NCBI GenBank assembly: GCA_963759125.1
Contig: CAVWXN010000002.1
Location: forward strand, 186,001-250,000
Source: JABDQA01 sp963759125
Lineage (GTDB): Bacteria; Desulfobacterota; Desulfobulbia; Desulfobulbales; Desulfocapsaceae
Direction: 5' to 3'
DNA length: 64,000 nucleotides
The translations under genes and the position numbers were made by a program. The notes beneath the pieces are model-generated. The model did not search any database. It was not told where the DNA came from and worked only from the letters and a program-made list of their open reading frames with translations. Each line of letters opens with the position of its first letter. Position 1 is the first letter of the stretch. Positions 38,389 to 46,592 of this stretch are shown here, piece after piece.

Positions 38389-38536
38389 GAGCCAAAAATT
38401 TGTACTTTCTGTGGTTAAATAAAATTAGGACTTGATCTCAACAGGTTATGAATTTTACAAGCTGCAGATTTTTTTTTAGGGGTGGCGAGGGGCGAGTTTC
38501 TACTGAATCAGAGAATCCGAAATTTTGATAATTTTC

Positions 38537-38566
38537 TTTATAAGATCTCAGATTCTTTGCTATAAT
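38537..38566 (+). promoter_or_regulatory. Weak promoter candidate of the small membrane protein gene
   Basis: A perfect TATAAT (38561-38566) has only a weak -35 (TTTATA at 38537-38542, 18-bp spacer). It lies about 46 bp before the ATG. Confidence 0.3.
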
Positions 38567-38612
38567 TCAATGGGTTGAAGACCGCTATGGTAATTGATCT
38601 GGGGGGAGTACA

Positions 38613-38870
38613 ATGCAGGCAGTTGCACAGTATCTGACCAAAATATTTACATTTTTCACTACTAACTATATCGCTGCCGGCGTGCTTGCCCTGATAGTAA
38701 TTGTAGCCGCCATTAAAAAACCCAAGGAACTCTTCAAGGTCACTGCCCTCATCACCCTGTTTATCGGTGTACTCTACATAATGATTTACCTTGAGCAATC
38801 AATGTTCTCCGGCGTATCTTCAGGGCAAAAGGCTTATGACGAGGAGTTGCGCACCGGAGGCAACAATTAG
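38613..38870 (+). CDS. Small two-helix membrane protein, unknown function
   Basis: The 85-residue protein has two hydrophobic segments (about 18-33 and 43-59) separated by a short basic loop (KKPKELFK), and a polar C-terminus. A GGGGGGAG ribosome binding site lies 5 bases before the ATG, which makes translation likely. I do not recognise the family. It stands alone between the hydrolase and the end of the flagellar block. Confidence 0.6.
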   Translation: MQAVAQYLTKIFTFFTTNYIAAGVLALIVIVAAIKKPKELFKVTALITLFIGVLYIMIYLEQSMFSGVSSGQKAYDEELRTGGNN

Positions 38871-38981
38871 ATCTTTTTGTTCTGTGAGATATGTGACCGT
38901 GGGGGAGACAGTTAAGTGGCTTCTTCTGTCAAATCAATTTGCTGGCCCCTATATCATTACTCGAAGTAGCACGAATCCAGC

Positions 38982-39464
38982 TCAATTGTTGCTTTCTTTC
39001 CTGAAAAAATCATCGACCATAGCTTGCTGCCAGTGAGCATCCACCAGTTTCCAGTCACCACCTTCCTGCACCAAAGCGATATCGAACCAGTAAATGTCGG
39101 CCTTCAATTGCACCAGAGCGGCAGGGTCCATGATCGGGCGGGCGGCGAAGGCCGTAAGGACTCTGGCCTCGAGGCGATCATCATTGAAGACCGCTGATTC
39201 AAGATCAGAAAAGAGATAAATTGATTTAGAGCGCCTGATATAGGCGGCTGCGATGGCAACAACATCTCCTGCACCGCGATTTTCAAGATCACGATAGCCC
39301 GGGGAAATGAGCTTTTTCAGCGCAAAGATATTGCGATCTTCAAATGCCTCCTCGGTCTGCTTGAGATAATCTGCAGCAATTTCTTCAGGAGGCGTTGGAG
39401 TGCAACCGGACGCGACTGTAAGGATAGTCGCTAATAGCAGGCTGGTTAATATGTTGACATGCAG
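38982..39464 (-). CDS. Putative lipoprotein of unknown function; start unclear
   Basis: On the minus strand a frame stays open for about 155 codons to TGA 38982-38984. It begins with a hydrophobic stretch and a lipobox-like VASGC, then EEIAADYLKQTEEAFEDRN and a tail (LVQEGGDWKLVDAHW) typical of SnoaL/NTF2-like or DUF4440-like folds. There is no ATG in frame: a strong GGGAGGT site precedes a CTG at 39464, and an ATG at 39461 is one base out of frame. A single-base error near 39459 would fix this. It lies just after the PilZ gene. Confidence 0.5.
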   Translation of the reverse strand: MHVNILTSLLLATILTVASGCTPTPPEEIAADYLKQTEEAFEDRNIFALKKLISPGYRDLENRGAGDVVAIAAAYIRRSKSIYLFSDLESAVFNDDRLEARVLTAFAARPIMDPAALVQLKADIYWFDIALVQEGGDWKLVDAHWQQAMVDDFFRKESNN

Positions 39465-39485
39465 GGTGGAGTTACCTCCCGTTAT

Positions 39486-40165
39486 TCAGTTTGCTGCATC
39501 GACCTTGAGTCTGAGGAATTGACGCTGGATTTCGAGACAGCAGCCTATGATGCGATCCCTATCTTCGGAGGAAATATCCTGAAAATAATAGGCGGTTTCC
39601 CATTGATTCTCTTCAACTTTCTGATTTCTGACCGGTTTGGCTAATATTTTAATTATCTGCGATTCCCCTAGGGGTAAAGAAATTTCCAGTCTGACTAACT
39701 GGTCAGCGGGAGGTTTTCACAAAACGCAGCGAGTATGCCGTTTCCACTTATGTCAATAGTTCTTCCCCTGATTGCCCATGATTGCCCCTGGCTGTTGAAA
39801 AATTCAGGTTGGAATGATTTGGATATCACTTCCGTTACCGTGTCGACCCTGAAAAATTCACGCATTTGAGCATGGCTGACCAGTTCCTCAGCCGTCATTT
39901 TCAGTGTTTGTGGGGAGACCGAGGCAATGCTTGCTTCCATGGAGATATTGGGGCCGCCAAAATCAACGTTAACCAGACAGTTTTTCTCAACATCGAGGAT
40001 GCCGAGGGGAAGAGTGCCGGGTTGAAAACGAAGTTCAAAGCGGGGAGGTGCAGCCGATTTATATACTGCCTGGGTCCGGTAGCGCTGATTGTTATTTTTA
40101 ATAGGCAGATAGATCCTTACCGGTTTGAGATCAGGTATCTTTCTCAGTGCAGCATTGTTATCCAT
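39486..40165 (-). CDS. PilZ-domain protein, flagellar-brake type (one frameshift)
   Basis: The first 156 residues (minus strand from 40165) hold an N-terminal YcgR-like domain and the start of a PilZ domain: the c-di-GMP motifs REFFR (RxxxR) and DISGNG (DxSxxG). The frame then stops at 39695, but PilZ sequence continues in the next frame (DQLVRLEISLPLGES, YYFQDISSEDRDRIIGCC) to TGA 39486. One missing base near 39703 explains it. It probably adjusts motor output to c-di-GMP, given the flagellar genes upstream. Confidence 0.75.
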
Positions 40166-40335
40166 GGTTAAGGACCTGTCTGTCTAAGTTTGATATTTGC
40201 CTGTATACCCAAAGGCTATTTAATTCGAAAACTTGATGGTAGCATGATCGCCCGGATATTTCAACATAAGCGGACAGTGTATTGATTGATAAGCATTTGT
40301 AATTGTTGTTTTTCTGTCTTTTTTGGGTGCACAAT

Positions 40336-41169
40336 TCAACCTGTGTTGGTCTGCAGCAGTTGTTTCCAGAAAAACTGTACACTCCCTTTCGGGTAACGCT
40401 GGGTGGTAATCGTGACTACCCGTTCGGCAATGGCGGCAAATGCTCTGGCAGTTTTGGAGTTGGGGTAAAGCTCGACAATGACCTGCTGTTTTCTTATCGC
40501 TTCGGTCATTTGTCGGTCGAAAGGGATTGAGCCGAAATAATCAATGGAGATATCGAGGTAGCGGTTGGAAACAACACTCAATTTTCGGTACACATCCAGC
40601 GCTTCTTCTTCACCGCTGACCATGTTAACCACCAGGTTGAAGTGTTTTTCATGATATCTGGTGGAAAGCAGTTTCATCAGGGCGTACACATCGGTGATAG
40701 CGGCAGGGTCCGGGGTTGTAATCAGAATAATTTCCTGGGCCGCGGTGTTGAAATAGGTAACGTTTTCGGAAATTCCCGCTTCGGTATCTATGAGCAGGTA
40801 GTCAAAATCTATGTTCAGAGAATCAAGCCCGTCGAGTAATTTCAGTTTATGGTCGCTGTTGAGTTGAATAAAGGACTGGAGTCCGGAACCGGCAGGCAGA
40901 ATTCGAATGTCGTGGGGCCCTTTTACCATGATGGCTTCCAGATCTACTTCTCCGGAAAAGAAATGATTCAGGTTGTAGGTGGGGGTGAGCCCAAAAACGA
41001 CATCAACATTGGCAAGACCGAGATCTGCATCAAGAATAAGCACCTTGTTGCCGGATCTGGCCAGGCTGAGTCCAATGTTGGCAACTGCGGCGGTCTTTCC
41101 GACTCCGCCTTTACCGCTGGTCACCGATAAGACTTTGGTGGCTGAGCGTGATTGACTGGTTTCCGTCAT
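40336..41169 (-). CDS. flhG: FlhG (FleN, MinD-like ATPase regulating flagellar number)
   Basis: The 277-residue protein has the MinD/ParA deviant Walker A motif (SGKGGVGKT), LDADLGLANVDVVFGL and LLIDTEAGIS. The LANVDVVFG segment is characteristic of FlhG rather than MinD. FlhG controls the number and place of flagella, usually with the GTPase FlhF, which is not in this window. It lies 124 bp after fliN with a terminator candidate between, so it may be transcribed separately. Confidence 0.9.
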   Translation of the reverse strand: MTETSQSRSATKVLSVTSGKGGVGKTAAVANIGLSLARSGNKVLILDADLGLANVDVVFGLTPTYNLNHFFSGEVDLEAIMVKGPHDIRILPAGSGLQSFIQLNSDHKLKLLDGLDSLNIDFDYLLIDTEAGISENVTYFNTAAQEIILITTPDPAAITDVYALMKLLSTRYHEKHFNLVVNMVSGEEEALDVYRKLSVVSNRYLDISIDYFGSIPFDRQMTEAIRKQQVIVELYPNSKTARAFAAIAERVVTITTQRYPKGSVQFFWKQLLQTNTG

Positions 41170-41235
41170 ATCGGTAGCTTCGATTTCAACTGGAAGTAGG
41201 ACTTCATATTACTGTTATCCAAAATAATGAAAGTG

Positions 41236-41265
41236 CAAAAAAATAACAGGGCGGAGATCGCCGCC
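41236..41265 (-). terminator. Terminator candidate downstream of fliN
   Basis: On the minus strand a GGCGG/CCGCC stem with a 6-base loop (41250-41265) is followed by CTGTTATTTTTTT. It lies 29 bp after the fliN stop. Confidence 0.55.
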
Positions 41266-41293
41266 ACTCATTATAAATTATAAATATCGGGGA

Positions 41294-41683
41294 TCAACCA
41301 AGTTTTTCGAGGCGGTCGCTGGTACTGATCACCTCGGTCAGTTTGATCCCGAACTTGTCACCGATCTTTACCGCCTTGCCTCGGGCTATCAATCTTGAAT
41401 TCACGTAGAGGTCGAGCGGGTCATCAGCCATTTTGTCAAGCTCTATAACCTGCCCTGTTCCCATCTCCAGAAGATCCTTCAGCAGGATTTTGCACCTGCC
41501 CACTTCGACGGAAACCTGAAGCGGCACATCGTATAAAAACTGCAAACCCCGACTTTGAGGAGCCTCAGGAGTGACGGCCTCTTCTTCGAATGAATCTGGA
41601 GTGTTGAAGCTCTCTTCAAGAAGATCTTTCAGCTCTTGGGGATCAGGCCGGGGATTTTTCTGTGGAGAATCGGTCGAGTTCAT
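41294..41683 (-). CDS. fliN: Flagellar motor switch protein FliN
   Basis: The 129-residue protein has an acidic, variable N-terminus and a C-terminal SpoA domain (about 50-125: VPLQVSVEVGRCKILLKDLL, GQVIELDK, IARGKAV and FGIKLTEVI). FliN forms the lower C-ring ring and binds FliH for export. It is 19 bp downstream of fliM on the minus strand. Confidence 0.93.
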   Translation of the reverse strand: MNSTDSPQKNPRPDPQELKDLLEESFNTPDSFEEEAVTPEAPQSRGLQFLYDVPLQVSVEVGRCKILLKDLLEMGTGQVIELDKMADDPLDLYVNSRLIARGKAVKIGDKFGIKLTEVISTSDRLEKLG

Positions 41684-41702
41684 GGCGTCAAGGGTCCTCA
41701 GG

Positions 41703-42689
41703 CTATTGATAAACTTTTGTTATTCTGACATTTCTTTTTTTATTTAGTTGCCCTGGCGATCCTGAAAATTTGGCAACTCCTTCAACCAGGATATTAACAG
41801 AACTTTCAGGGTCATGGCTGATGGGAATGACATCTCCCACTTTGAGATCCAGGAGTTGTCGAATGCTGAGATCTATTGAACAGCTTTGAGCCATGACGGT
41901 GATGAGCATGGATTCGAGATTGTCACCAATGATGTCAGGCCAGTTTTTATCGTTGAGATTGTTTAACCGGGTGAGTTTTTGGAGAGGTTCCCGACAGGGC
42001 ATAAGAGTCTCAAAGGGGAAGACAAGTTCGAGAATACCCGAAGCCTCGTCAATTTTAACTTCGAAACGGTGAATAACTACAATGGATTCGGGAGAGGTAA
42101 AAGAGAGTAATCTCGGATCGTTTACGGACTCGATTAACCTGCTGTTTATCTGGAGTACTGGCAGGAACGCACGGTCTAAAGCCTGGCAGGCAAGACCCAT
42201 CGAAGAGCTAAGCAGATTCATTTCCAGCTTGGTGGGAGACCTGTCAGGAGCAGTGATACTCGTGGGGCTGAGGCCACCCAGGAGGATTTCAAGCAGCAGA
42301 AACCAGAGATTTGAATCATAGGTAAGCAGGCATCCGTTATTAAGAGGGTTCAAGCTGAGGACAGCCGTGGGGCGATAGCGGTCTTCAAGTGCCAGATAGT
42401 CTTGAAATGACATTGACTGAAAAACGATACCATCGATGGTGACTGTCCTCTGTAGATGCTGGGCGAGGGATCTGCTGAACACAGACTGAAATTGATCAAT
42501 GATAAGGTTGAAATTCGGTATCTCTATTTTATCTTGACCACTGGTCGGCAGGTCAAAGAGATTGATCTCCGGATGGTCAGATTTTAGGCCATGGGGCCCG
42601 GTTGATTTCTGCCGTGATAGAACTGCTCCATCTTGCTGCAGACTTTGCAGGAGGTCGGCTATTTCCTGTTTTGAAAGGATTGGTTCCAT
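41703..42689 (-). CDS. fliM: Flagellar motor switch protein FliM
   Basis: The 328-residue protein starts with MEPILSKQEIADLLQ, the CheY-P-binding type N-terminal motif, followed by the CheC-like middle domain (DYLALEDRYRPTAVLSLNPLNN) and a C-terminal SpoA domain (QLLDLKVGDVIPI). FliM joins FliG and FliN in the C-ring and receives CheY-P. It lies 24 bp after fliL. Confidence 0.93.
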   Translation of the reverse strand: MEPILSKQEIADLLQSLQQDGAVLSRQKSTGPHGLKSDHPEINLFDLPTSGQDKIEIPNFNLIIDQFQSVFSRSLAQHLQRTVTIDGIVFQSMSFQDYLALEDRYRPTAVLSLNPLNNGCLLTYDSNLWFLLLEILLGGLSPTSITAPDRSPTKLEMNLLSSSMGLACQALDRAFLPVLQINSRLIESVNDPRLLSFTSPESIVVIHRFEVKIDEASGILELVFPFETLMPCREPLQKLTRLNNLNDKNWPDIIGDNLESMLITVMAQSCSIDLSIRQLLDLKVGDVIPISHDPESSVNILVEGVAKFSGSPGQLNKKRNVRITKVYQ

Positions 42690-42713
42690 GTCTGGGTTTT
42701 CGATAGGTGCTGT

Positions 42714-43208
42714 CTATTGTACCACGAAATCGGTAAAATATACTGCCACAGCTTCTCCCTTCGTTAACATGCCGTTGAGTTCAAGAAGTAGCTCAGCCTT
42801 GAGTTGTTTCTTGCCGTGTACATCGTAGAGTTCCTCAAAGGTTTTGCTGCTTGTCAACATAAGTATCATATCTCTTATTTGCGGCATGCGTTGAGTTGTC
42901 TCCTCATAACCACTCTGGTTTGACAGCTCAATGGTCATCGCAATTCTGAGATAATGGCTGTTGTCCTCGCTGATAATATTGACAATGAACTCACGGACCT
43001 CAACCATCGGCCCCAGACCGGCCTGATTGCCGGCGTCTGCTGTCACTGCCTTATCGGTGTTCAGGCCCGATAATCGTGCGGAGCTATTGTAGTATAGCCA
43101 TCCGGCTGAAAATACGGCAGCAAGTAGAAGCAGGGCAATAACAATTACTCTGCCTCTTCTACGGACAGCGCCATCACTGCCTGGAGTGTTCTTCTTGTCG
43201 TTGACCAT
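42714..43208 (-). CDS. fliL: Flagellar basal body-associated protein FliL
   Basis: The 164-residue protein has a basic N-terminus, one membrane helix (about 22-41) and a periplasmic stomatin-like domain with the family motif pattern (EVREFIVNIIS, YLRIAMTIELSN, GKKQLKAELLLELN). FliL supports stator function around the motor. It follows motB and precedes fliM on the minus strand. Confidence 0.9.
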   Translation of the reverse strand: MVNDKKNTPGSDGAVRRRGRVIVIALLLLAAVFSAGWLYYNSSARLSGLNTDKAVTADAGNQAGLGPMVEVREFIVNIISEDNSHYLRIAMTIELSNQSGYEETTQRMPQIRDMILMLTSSKTFEELYDVHGKKQLKAELLLELNGMLTKGEAVAVYFTDFVVQ

Positions 43209-43248
43209 CTCTGATCCTGCCGTTGGCTGAGGACAGGTGTCAAAATTT

Positions 43249-44041
43249 TTACAGGGGAATAGTGCTTCTCTGTTCTTCTGCAGGAGTTGTGCCTGATATG
43301 AAATTCACCCGAAGAATGATATCGACGCGCCGATTGAGAAAACTGCCGGACGCCTTGGAGTCTTCAACAAGGGGACGTTCGGCGCCGTAGCCAACTGCGG
43401 ATAATCGCTCGATGGCGATCTGCTTTTGCTGAACAAAATACCGCAGAACGCTGACCGCTCGTGCGGTGGAGAGCTCCCAACTATTTTCAAATTGGCCGGC
43501 CTCTGAAGTTATTTCATCGGCGTGACCTTCGATTCTTATATCTATTGGATGATGTTCAACTTTGTCCGCGATTACAGAGAGAAACTGGATGGGAAGTTTC
43601 TAGAAGCGCTTCGCTGCCTGGGGCAAACAGCAATGACTCATTTATACGGACCAGCAGAGAATCAGAGTCGGATTCAAAGGTTTGAATTTCACCGAATCCG
43701 CCTTCCAGTTCTTCTATTTCCAATTTGAGGGAGCGCTGCAGATTATTAATCAGTGAACTCCGATACGGATCTGATTTAGACTGTGGAGCTGGAAAGACAG
43801 GAATGATGGCTTCAGATCCGGGGGGGCGGGGGCGTAAACCAAAAGCACCCTTTAAAGAGTTCGAGGCTTCGGTAAACCTGACCGGATCGAGGTCGGCCAT
43901 GGACATCAACAGGATGAAAAAGGTGAGAAGCAGGGTAATGAGATCTGAGTAAGTTATCAGCCAGGGCGGAAAGCGAATGCCCCAGGCGTCGACCTCTCTT
44001 CCTTTCGGCGACTGTTGGTTATTGTCTTCCCCTCTGTTCAT
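43249..44041 (-). CDS. motB: Flagellar stator protein MotB (one frameshift)
   Basis: The N-terminus has the plug and proton-channel helix (PPWLITYSDLITLLLTFFILLMSM, the Asp lies in TYSDL). The C-terminal OmpA-like peptidoglycan-binding domain (IRIEGHADE, NWELSTARA-type segment, VGYGAERP) is in the next frame. One extra base in a CT-rich stretch (TCTCTCTG on the minus strand, near 43575) splits them; the first frame ends at 43556, the second at TAA 43249. Repaired length is about 263 residues. Confidence 0.85.
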
Positions 44042-44055
44042 AATATCGCCCGTTC

Positions 44056-44823
44056 TCAGCGATCGAACGTGCTGGCCCGCAGCTTTGGAGAAATATAAGC
44101 GTGCAGTTTCTGTTCGATTATACGTGGATTCTCGCCCGACAAAATCGATTGCATCCCTTCTATAATTAGAGTTTTGATCAATATTTCAGATTCCGATCGG
44201 TTTCTGAGCTTCCCGGCGATCGGCAGGCAGATGACGTTGGCGATCACTGCGCCGTAAAAAGTGGTAAGCAGTGCCACCGCCATGGCAGGACCAATTTTTG
44301 ACGGGTCATCAAGATTCTGCAACATCTGAACGAGCCCGATGAGGGTACCCACCATACCCATGGCAGGGGCGTAGGTTCCAATTGAGACAAAGATACTGGC
44401 GCCTTTGCTGTGCCGCTGCCTGATATAATCGATTTCTGTATTGAGCATGGAACCAAGCGTTGACGGTTCCTGACCGTCAATCGCCATCTGCACACTTCTA
44501 ACCAGGAAATCATCTTCAATCTTATCAATTTCACTCTGAAGGCCGAGTATTCCTTCTTTTCGTGCCTTGCTGGCAAATCCCATCAGCTGAGTGATATGGT
44601 CTTTGATCGAGGTTTCACGGTGAAAAACAGCTTTTTGGGCAACCTTAAATGCTTCGAGTATATCTTTGAATGGATAATGAATAAACGCCACTCCAGTAGT
44701 CCCACCAAGGACGATCAGAAGAGCAGGGATGTTGAAAAAAATTGTCAACGGACTCCCGTAAAGAATCGCTGCGAGCATGAGCCCAAAGGCAGCGATCATT
44801 CCAATTATCGTCGACAGATCCAA
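44056..44823 (-). CDS. motA: Flagellar stator protein MotA
   Basis: The 255-residue protein has four membrane helices with the MotA/PomA layout: LGGTTGVAFIHYPF after the second helix, the cytoplasmic FLVRSVQMAIDG region with acidic and basic residues that contact FliG, and the proton-path helices near APAMGMVGTLIGLVQML and AVALLTTFYGAVIAN. It is 14 bp upstream of motB. A GAGGG ribosome binding site is 9 bases before the ATG. Confidence 0.93.
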   Translation of the reverse strand: MDLSTIIGMIAAFGLMLAAILYGSPLTIFFNIPALLIVLGGTTGVAFIHYPFKDILEAFKVAQKAVFHRETSIKDHITQLMGFASKARKEGILGLQSEIDKIEDDFLVRSVQMAIDGQEPSTLGSMLNTEIDYIRQRHSKGASIFVSIGTYAPAMGMVGTLIGLVQMLQNLDDPSKIGPAMAVALLTTFYGAVIANVICLPIAGKLRNRSESEILIKTLIIEGMQSILSGENPRIIEQKLHAYISPKLRASTFDR

Positions 44824-44916
44824 TTCGTCCCTCTCCTAAGGATAACCCCTCGATCACAACGGGTATTTTAACTCATCATCAGTTGTTATTCTGTATCATA
44901 GTTTATTATAAATTAA

Positions 44917-44940
44917 AACGAAAGCTTGCCGAGCAAGCCA
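44917..44940 (-). terminator. Hairpin between motE and motA, possible terminator
   Basis: A perfect 6-bp stem with a 3-base loop (44924-44938) is followed on the minus strand by TTTCGTTTT. It could end the fliF-fliG-motE transcript before motA, but the T run is interrupted. Confidence 0.35.
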
Positions 44941-45058
44941 ACGGTGGGTTTGAAAACTGTCGGTCGAGGAACGTCCTGCCTGGTAGAATGAGAACAAGTT
45001 TCCAGGGAGTGAAACATCTGACTCTGAGCGGCGGGATTGTTTGGGCCGAATTGATGCT

Positions 45059-45598
45059 CTATTGGGTCGGCATGGCCAGGAAGAGCCTGCTTATCTCGGT
45101 CGCCTGCTCCTTGCTTAGCCCGTTGAGTATCCTCGCCGCTGATCTGGGTTTCATGGCAGCCAGTATTGAGGCGGCCACTGCTGGATCGAGGTCGGCTACA
45201 GCCTGGGCTGCCAGGTTCGGGTCCATGCCCTCGTAGATTCTTCCCAGACCCTTGATGCGCTGCTGCTCGGCATCCTGCCTCCGACTAAGCAGTGCTTCAA
45301 GAGCCTGCTTCTGAGTTTCCATTTCAATAAGTTTACGATCTATTTCGGCCAGCTTTGCATCAATTTCAGTTTTGAGTTTCTCGAGTCTTGTTTCCTCTAA
45401 GACAAGTGCTTTCTTTGCCTCGATCAGAGTATCCTGATCCTCAATAATCCGCACGTGAAGCCTGCGCTCTTCGACAGAGGAGAAACCCTCGCCGGAAGTG
45501 GTATCCTGCTCGGCAGCACAGAGTAAAGTACACCAGAACGGGAGTACAATCAGTGCGCTTATAATACACCGAAGAACTGAAAACTTATGAAATGACAT
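45059..45598 (-). CDS. motE: MotE-family flagellar chaperone (MgtE_N-like)
   Basis: The 179-residue protein has a signal peptide or anchor (about 8-28), a long coiled coil (about 55-115) and a C-terminal MgtE_N-like helical domain (IYEGMDPNLAAQAVADLD, ILAAMKPRSAARILNGL). This is the layout of MotE, a periplasmic protein reported to chaperone MotC in alphaproteobacteria and found next to fliG or motA elsewhere. The start overlaps the end of fliG by 14 bp. Confidence 0.75.
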   Translation of the reverse strand: MSFHKFSVLRCIISALIVLPFWCTLLCAAEQDTTSGEGFSSVEERRLHVRIIEDQDTLIEAKKALVLEETRLEKLKTEIDAKLAEIDRKLIEMETQKQALEALLSRRQDAEQQRIKGLGRIYEGMDPNLAAQAVADLDPAVAASILAAMKPRSAARILNGLSKEQATEISRLFLAMPTQ

Positions 45599-46589
45599 TC
45601 TCTTTGCCGTTATCTGAAGTGAGGGAAGCTTCTTCTTGTAGTTTCATGGCGGTCTTGACGATGGCTTGCTGCATTGCTTCGACTTCGGCTAGCCTTATGG
45701 GGCCCAGGGTTTCCAGATCATCGCGGATCATTTGCACAGCACGTGCAGACATGTTCGAAAAAAACCTTTGCTTCAGCCTGTCTGAAGCGGTTTTCAGAGC
45801 AAGTGCAAGGGATTCATTGTTGATTTTTCGAAGAATTGATTGAAGGATTCGGTCATCGAGATCAGCCAGGGCCTCGAAGGTAAACATTTTCTTCCTTATT
45901 CTTTGGGCCAGATCGCTGTCGGTGTCTTCAAGCTGTCCAAGGATGTTGGAGTTGAGGTTGTGCTTCATTCTGCTCAGGACTTTTACCGCCCTGTCAAACC
46001 CGGCTATTTCTTTCTGGCTGTCGTGCACCATTTTGCCAATCTCTTCTTCAAGATATTCTTCCAGGGTATCAAGAATCTCGACTGAGACATGCTCAAGCTT
46101 GGCGATTCGGTAGACTATGTCGGCCTGTAACTCCTCCGGCAGAAAAGTAATTACTTCAGAAGCATAATCAGCACTCTGAGTTGAGAGGATCAGGGCGATT
46201 GTTTGTGGGTGTTCCTCATGAATAATGTCGGCAACAAGTTGAGGTTTGATCGATGAAAGTAGCGCAAAGGGTCTCGATTCGGTTTTGGCTGTGTGTTGAT
46301 TCAGCAGCGATTCCGTTCTTTCCTTTGACCGAGTTGCTTGAATTGAATTTCTGGCGAATTCGTTACCTTTGAAATAGAGTCCGGCAGACCTTTGCTGGTC
46401 ATCCATGTACTGCTGCAAGACAGAATTCTTTGTCGAAAGCGGAATGTGGGCTATAGTTGCCATCGATCCCGTGAGACGATGGATCTCCTCATCGGACAGT
46501 TCATCAAACACCCGGGCAGCAGTCTCTTCGCCAAGACACATGAGCAGCACAGCCGCTCTCTGCAGGCCTGATAGTCTATCACTATTCAT
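45585..46589 (-). CDS. fliG: Flagellar motor switch protein FliG
   Basis: The 334-residue protein has the N-terminal FliF-binding domain (LQRAAVLLMCLGEE), the middle EHPQTIALIL motif and the C-terminal torque domain with charged residues (RKKMFTFEALADLDDR, LKQRFFSNMSARAVQMI). FliG links the MS-ring to the C-ring and contacts MotA. It starts 3 bp after the fliF stop, indicating translational coupling. Confidence 0.95.
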   Translation of the reverse strand: MNSDRLSGLQRAAVLLMCLGEETAARVFDELSDEEIHRLTGSMATIAHIPLSTKNSVLQQYMDDQQRSAGLYFKGNEFARNSIQATRSKERTESLLNQHTAKTESRPFALLSSIKPQLVADIIHEEHPQTIALILSTQSADYASEVITFLPEELQADIVYRIAKLEHVSVEILDTLEEYLEEEIGKMVHDSQKEIAGFDRAVKVLSRMKHNLNSNILGQLEDTDSDLAQRIRKKMFTFEALADLDDRILQSILRKINNESLALALKTASDRLKQRFFSNMSARAVQMIRDDLETLGPIRLAEVEAMQQAIVKTAMKLQEEASLTSDNGKENVIS

Positions 46590-46592
46590 CGA

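Larger units (their letters stand above)
38198..38612. other. Intergenic region between divergent genes
   Basis: This 415-bp gap separates the minus-strand hydrolase and the plus-strand small membrane protein. I see a promoter candidate for each side (38361-38388 minus, 38537-38566 plus) and an AT-rich middle with a run of T residues near 38470. No open frame or RNA gene is supported. Confidence 0.5.

Noticed and set aside
39459..39644. Plus-strand open frame of 61 codons
   Set aside because: It is antisense to the 3' end of the PilZ gene, which is recognisable on the minus strand after one frameshift.
44883..45236. Plus-strand open frame of 117 codons
   Set aside because: It covers the motE-motA gap and runs antisense into motE, has no ribosome binding site and no protein-like features.
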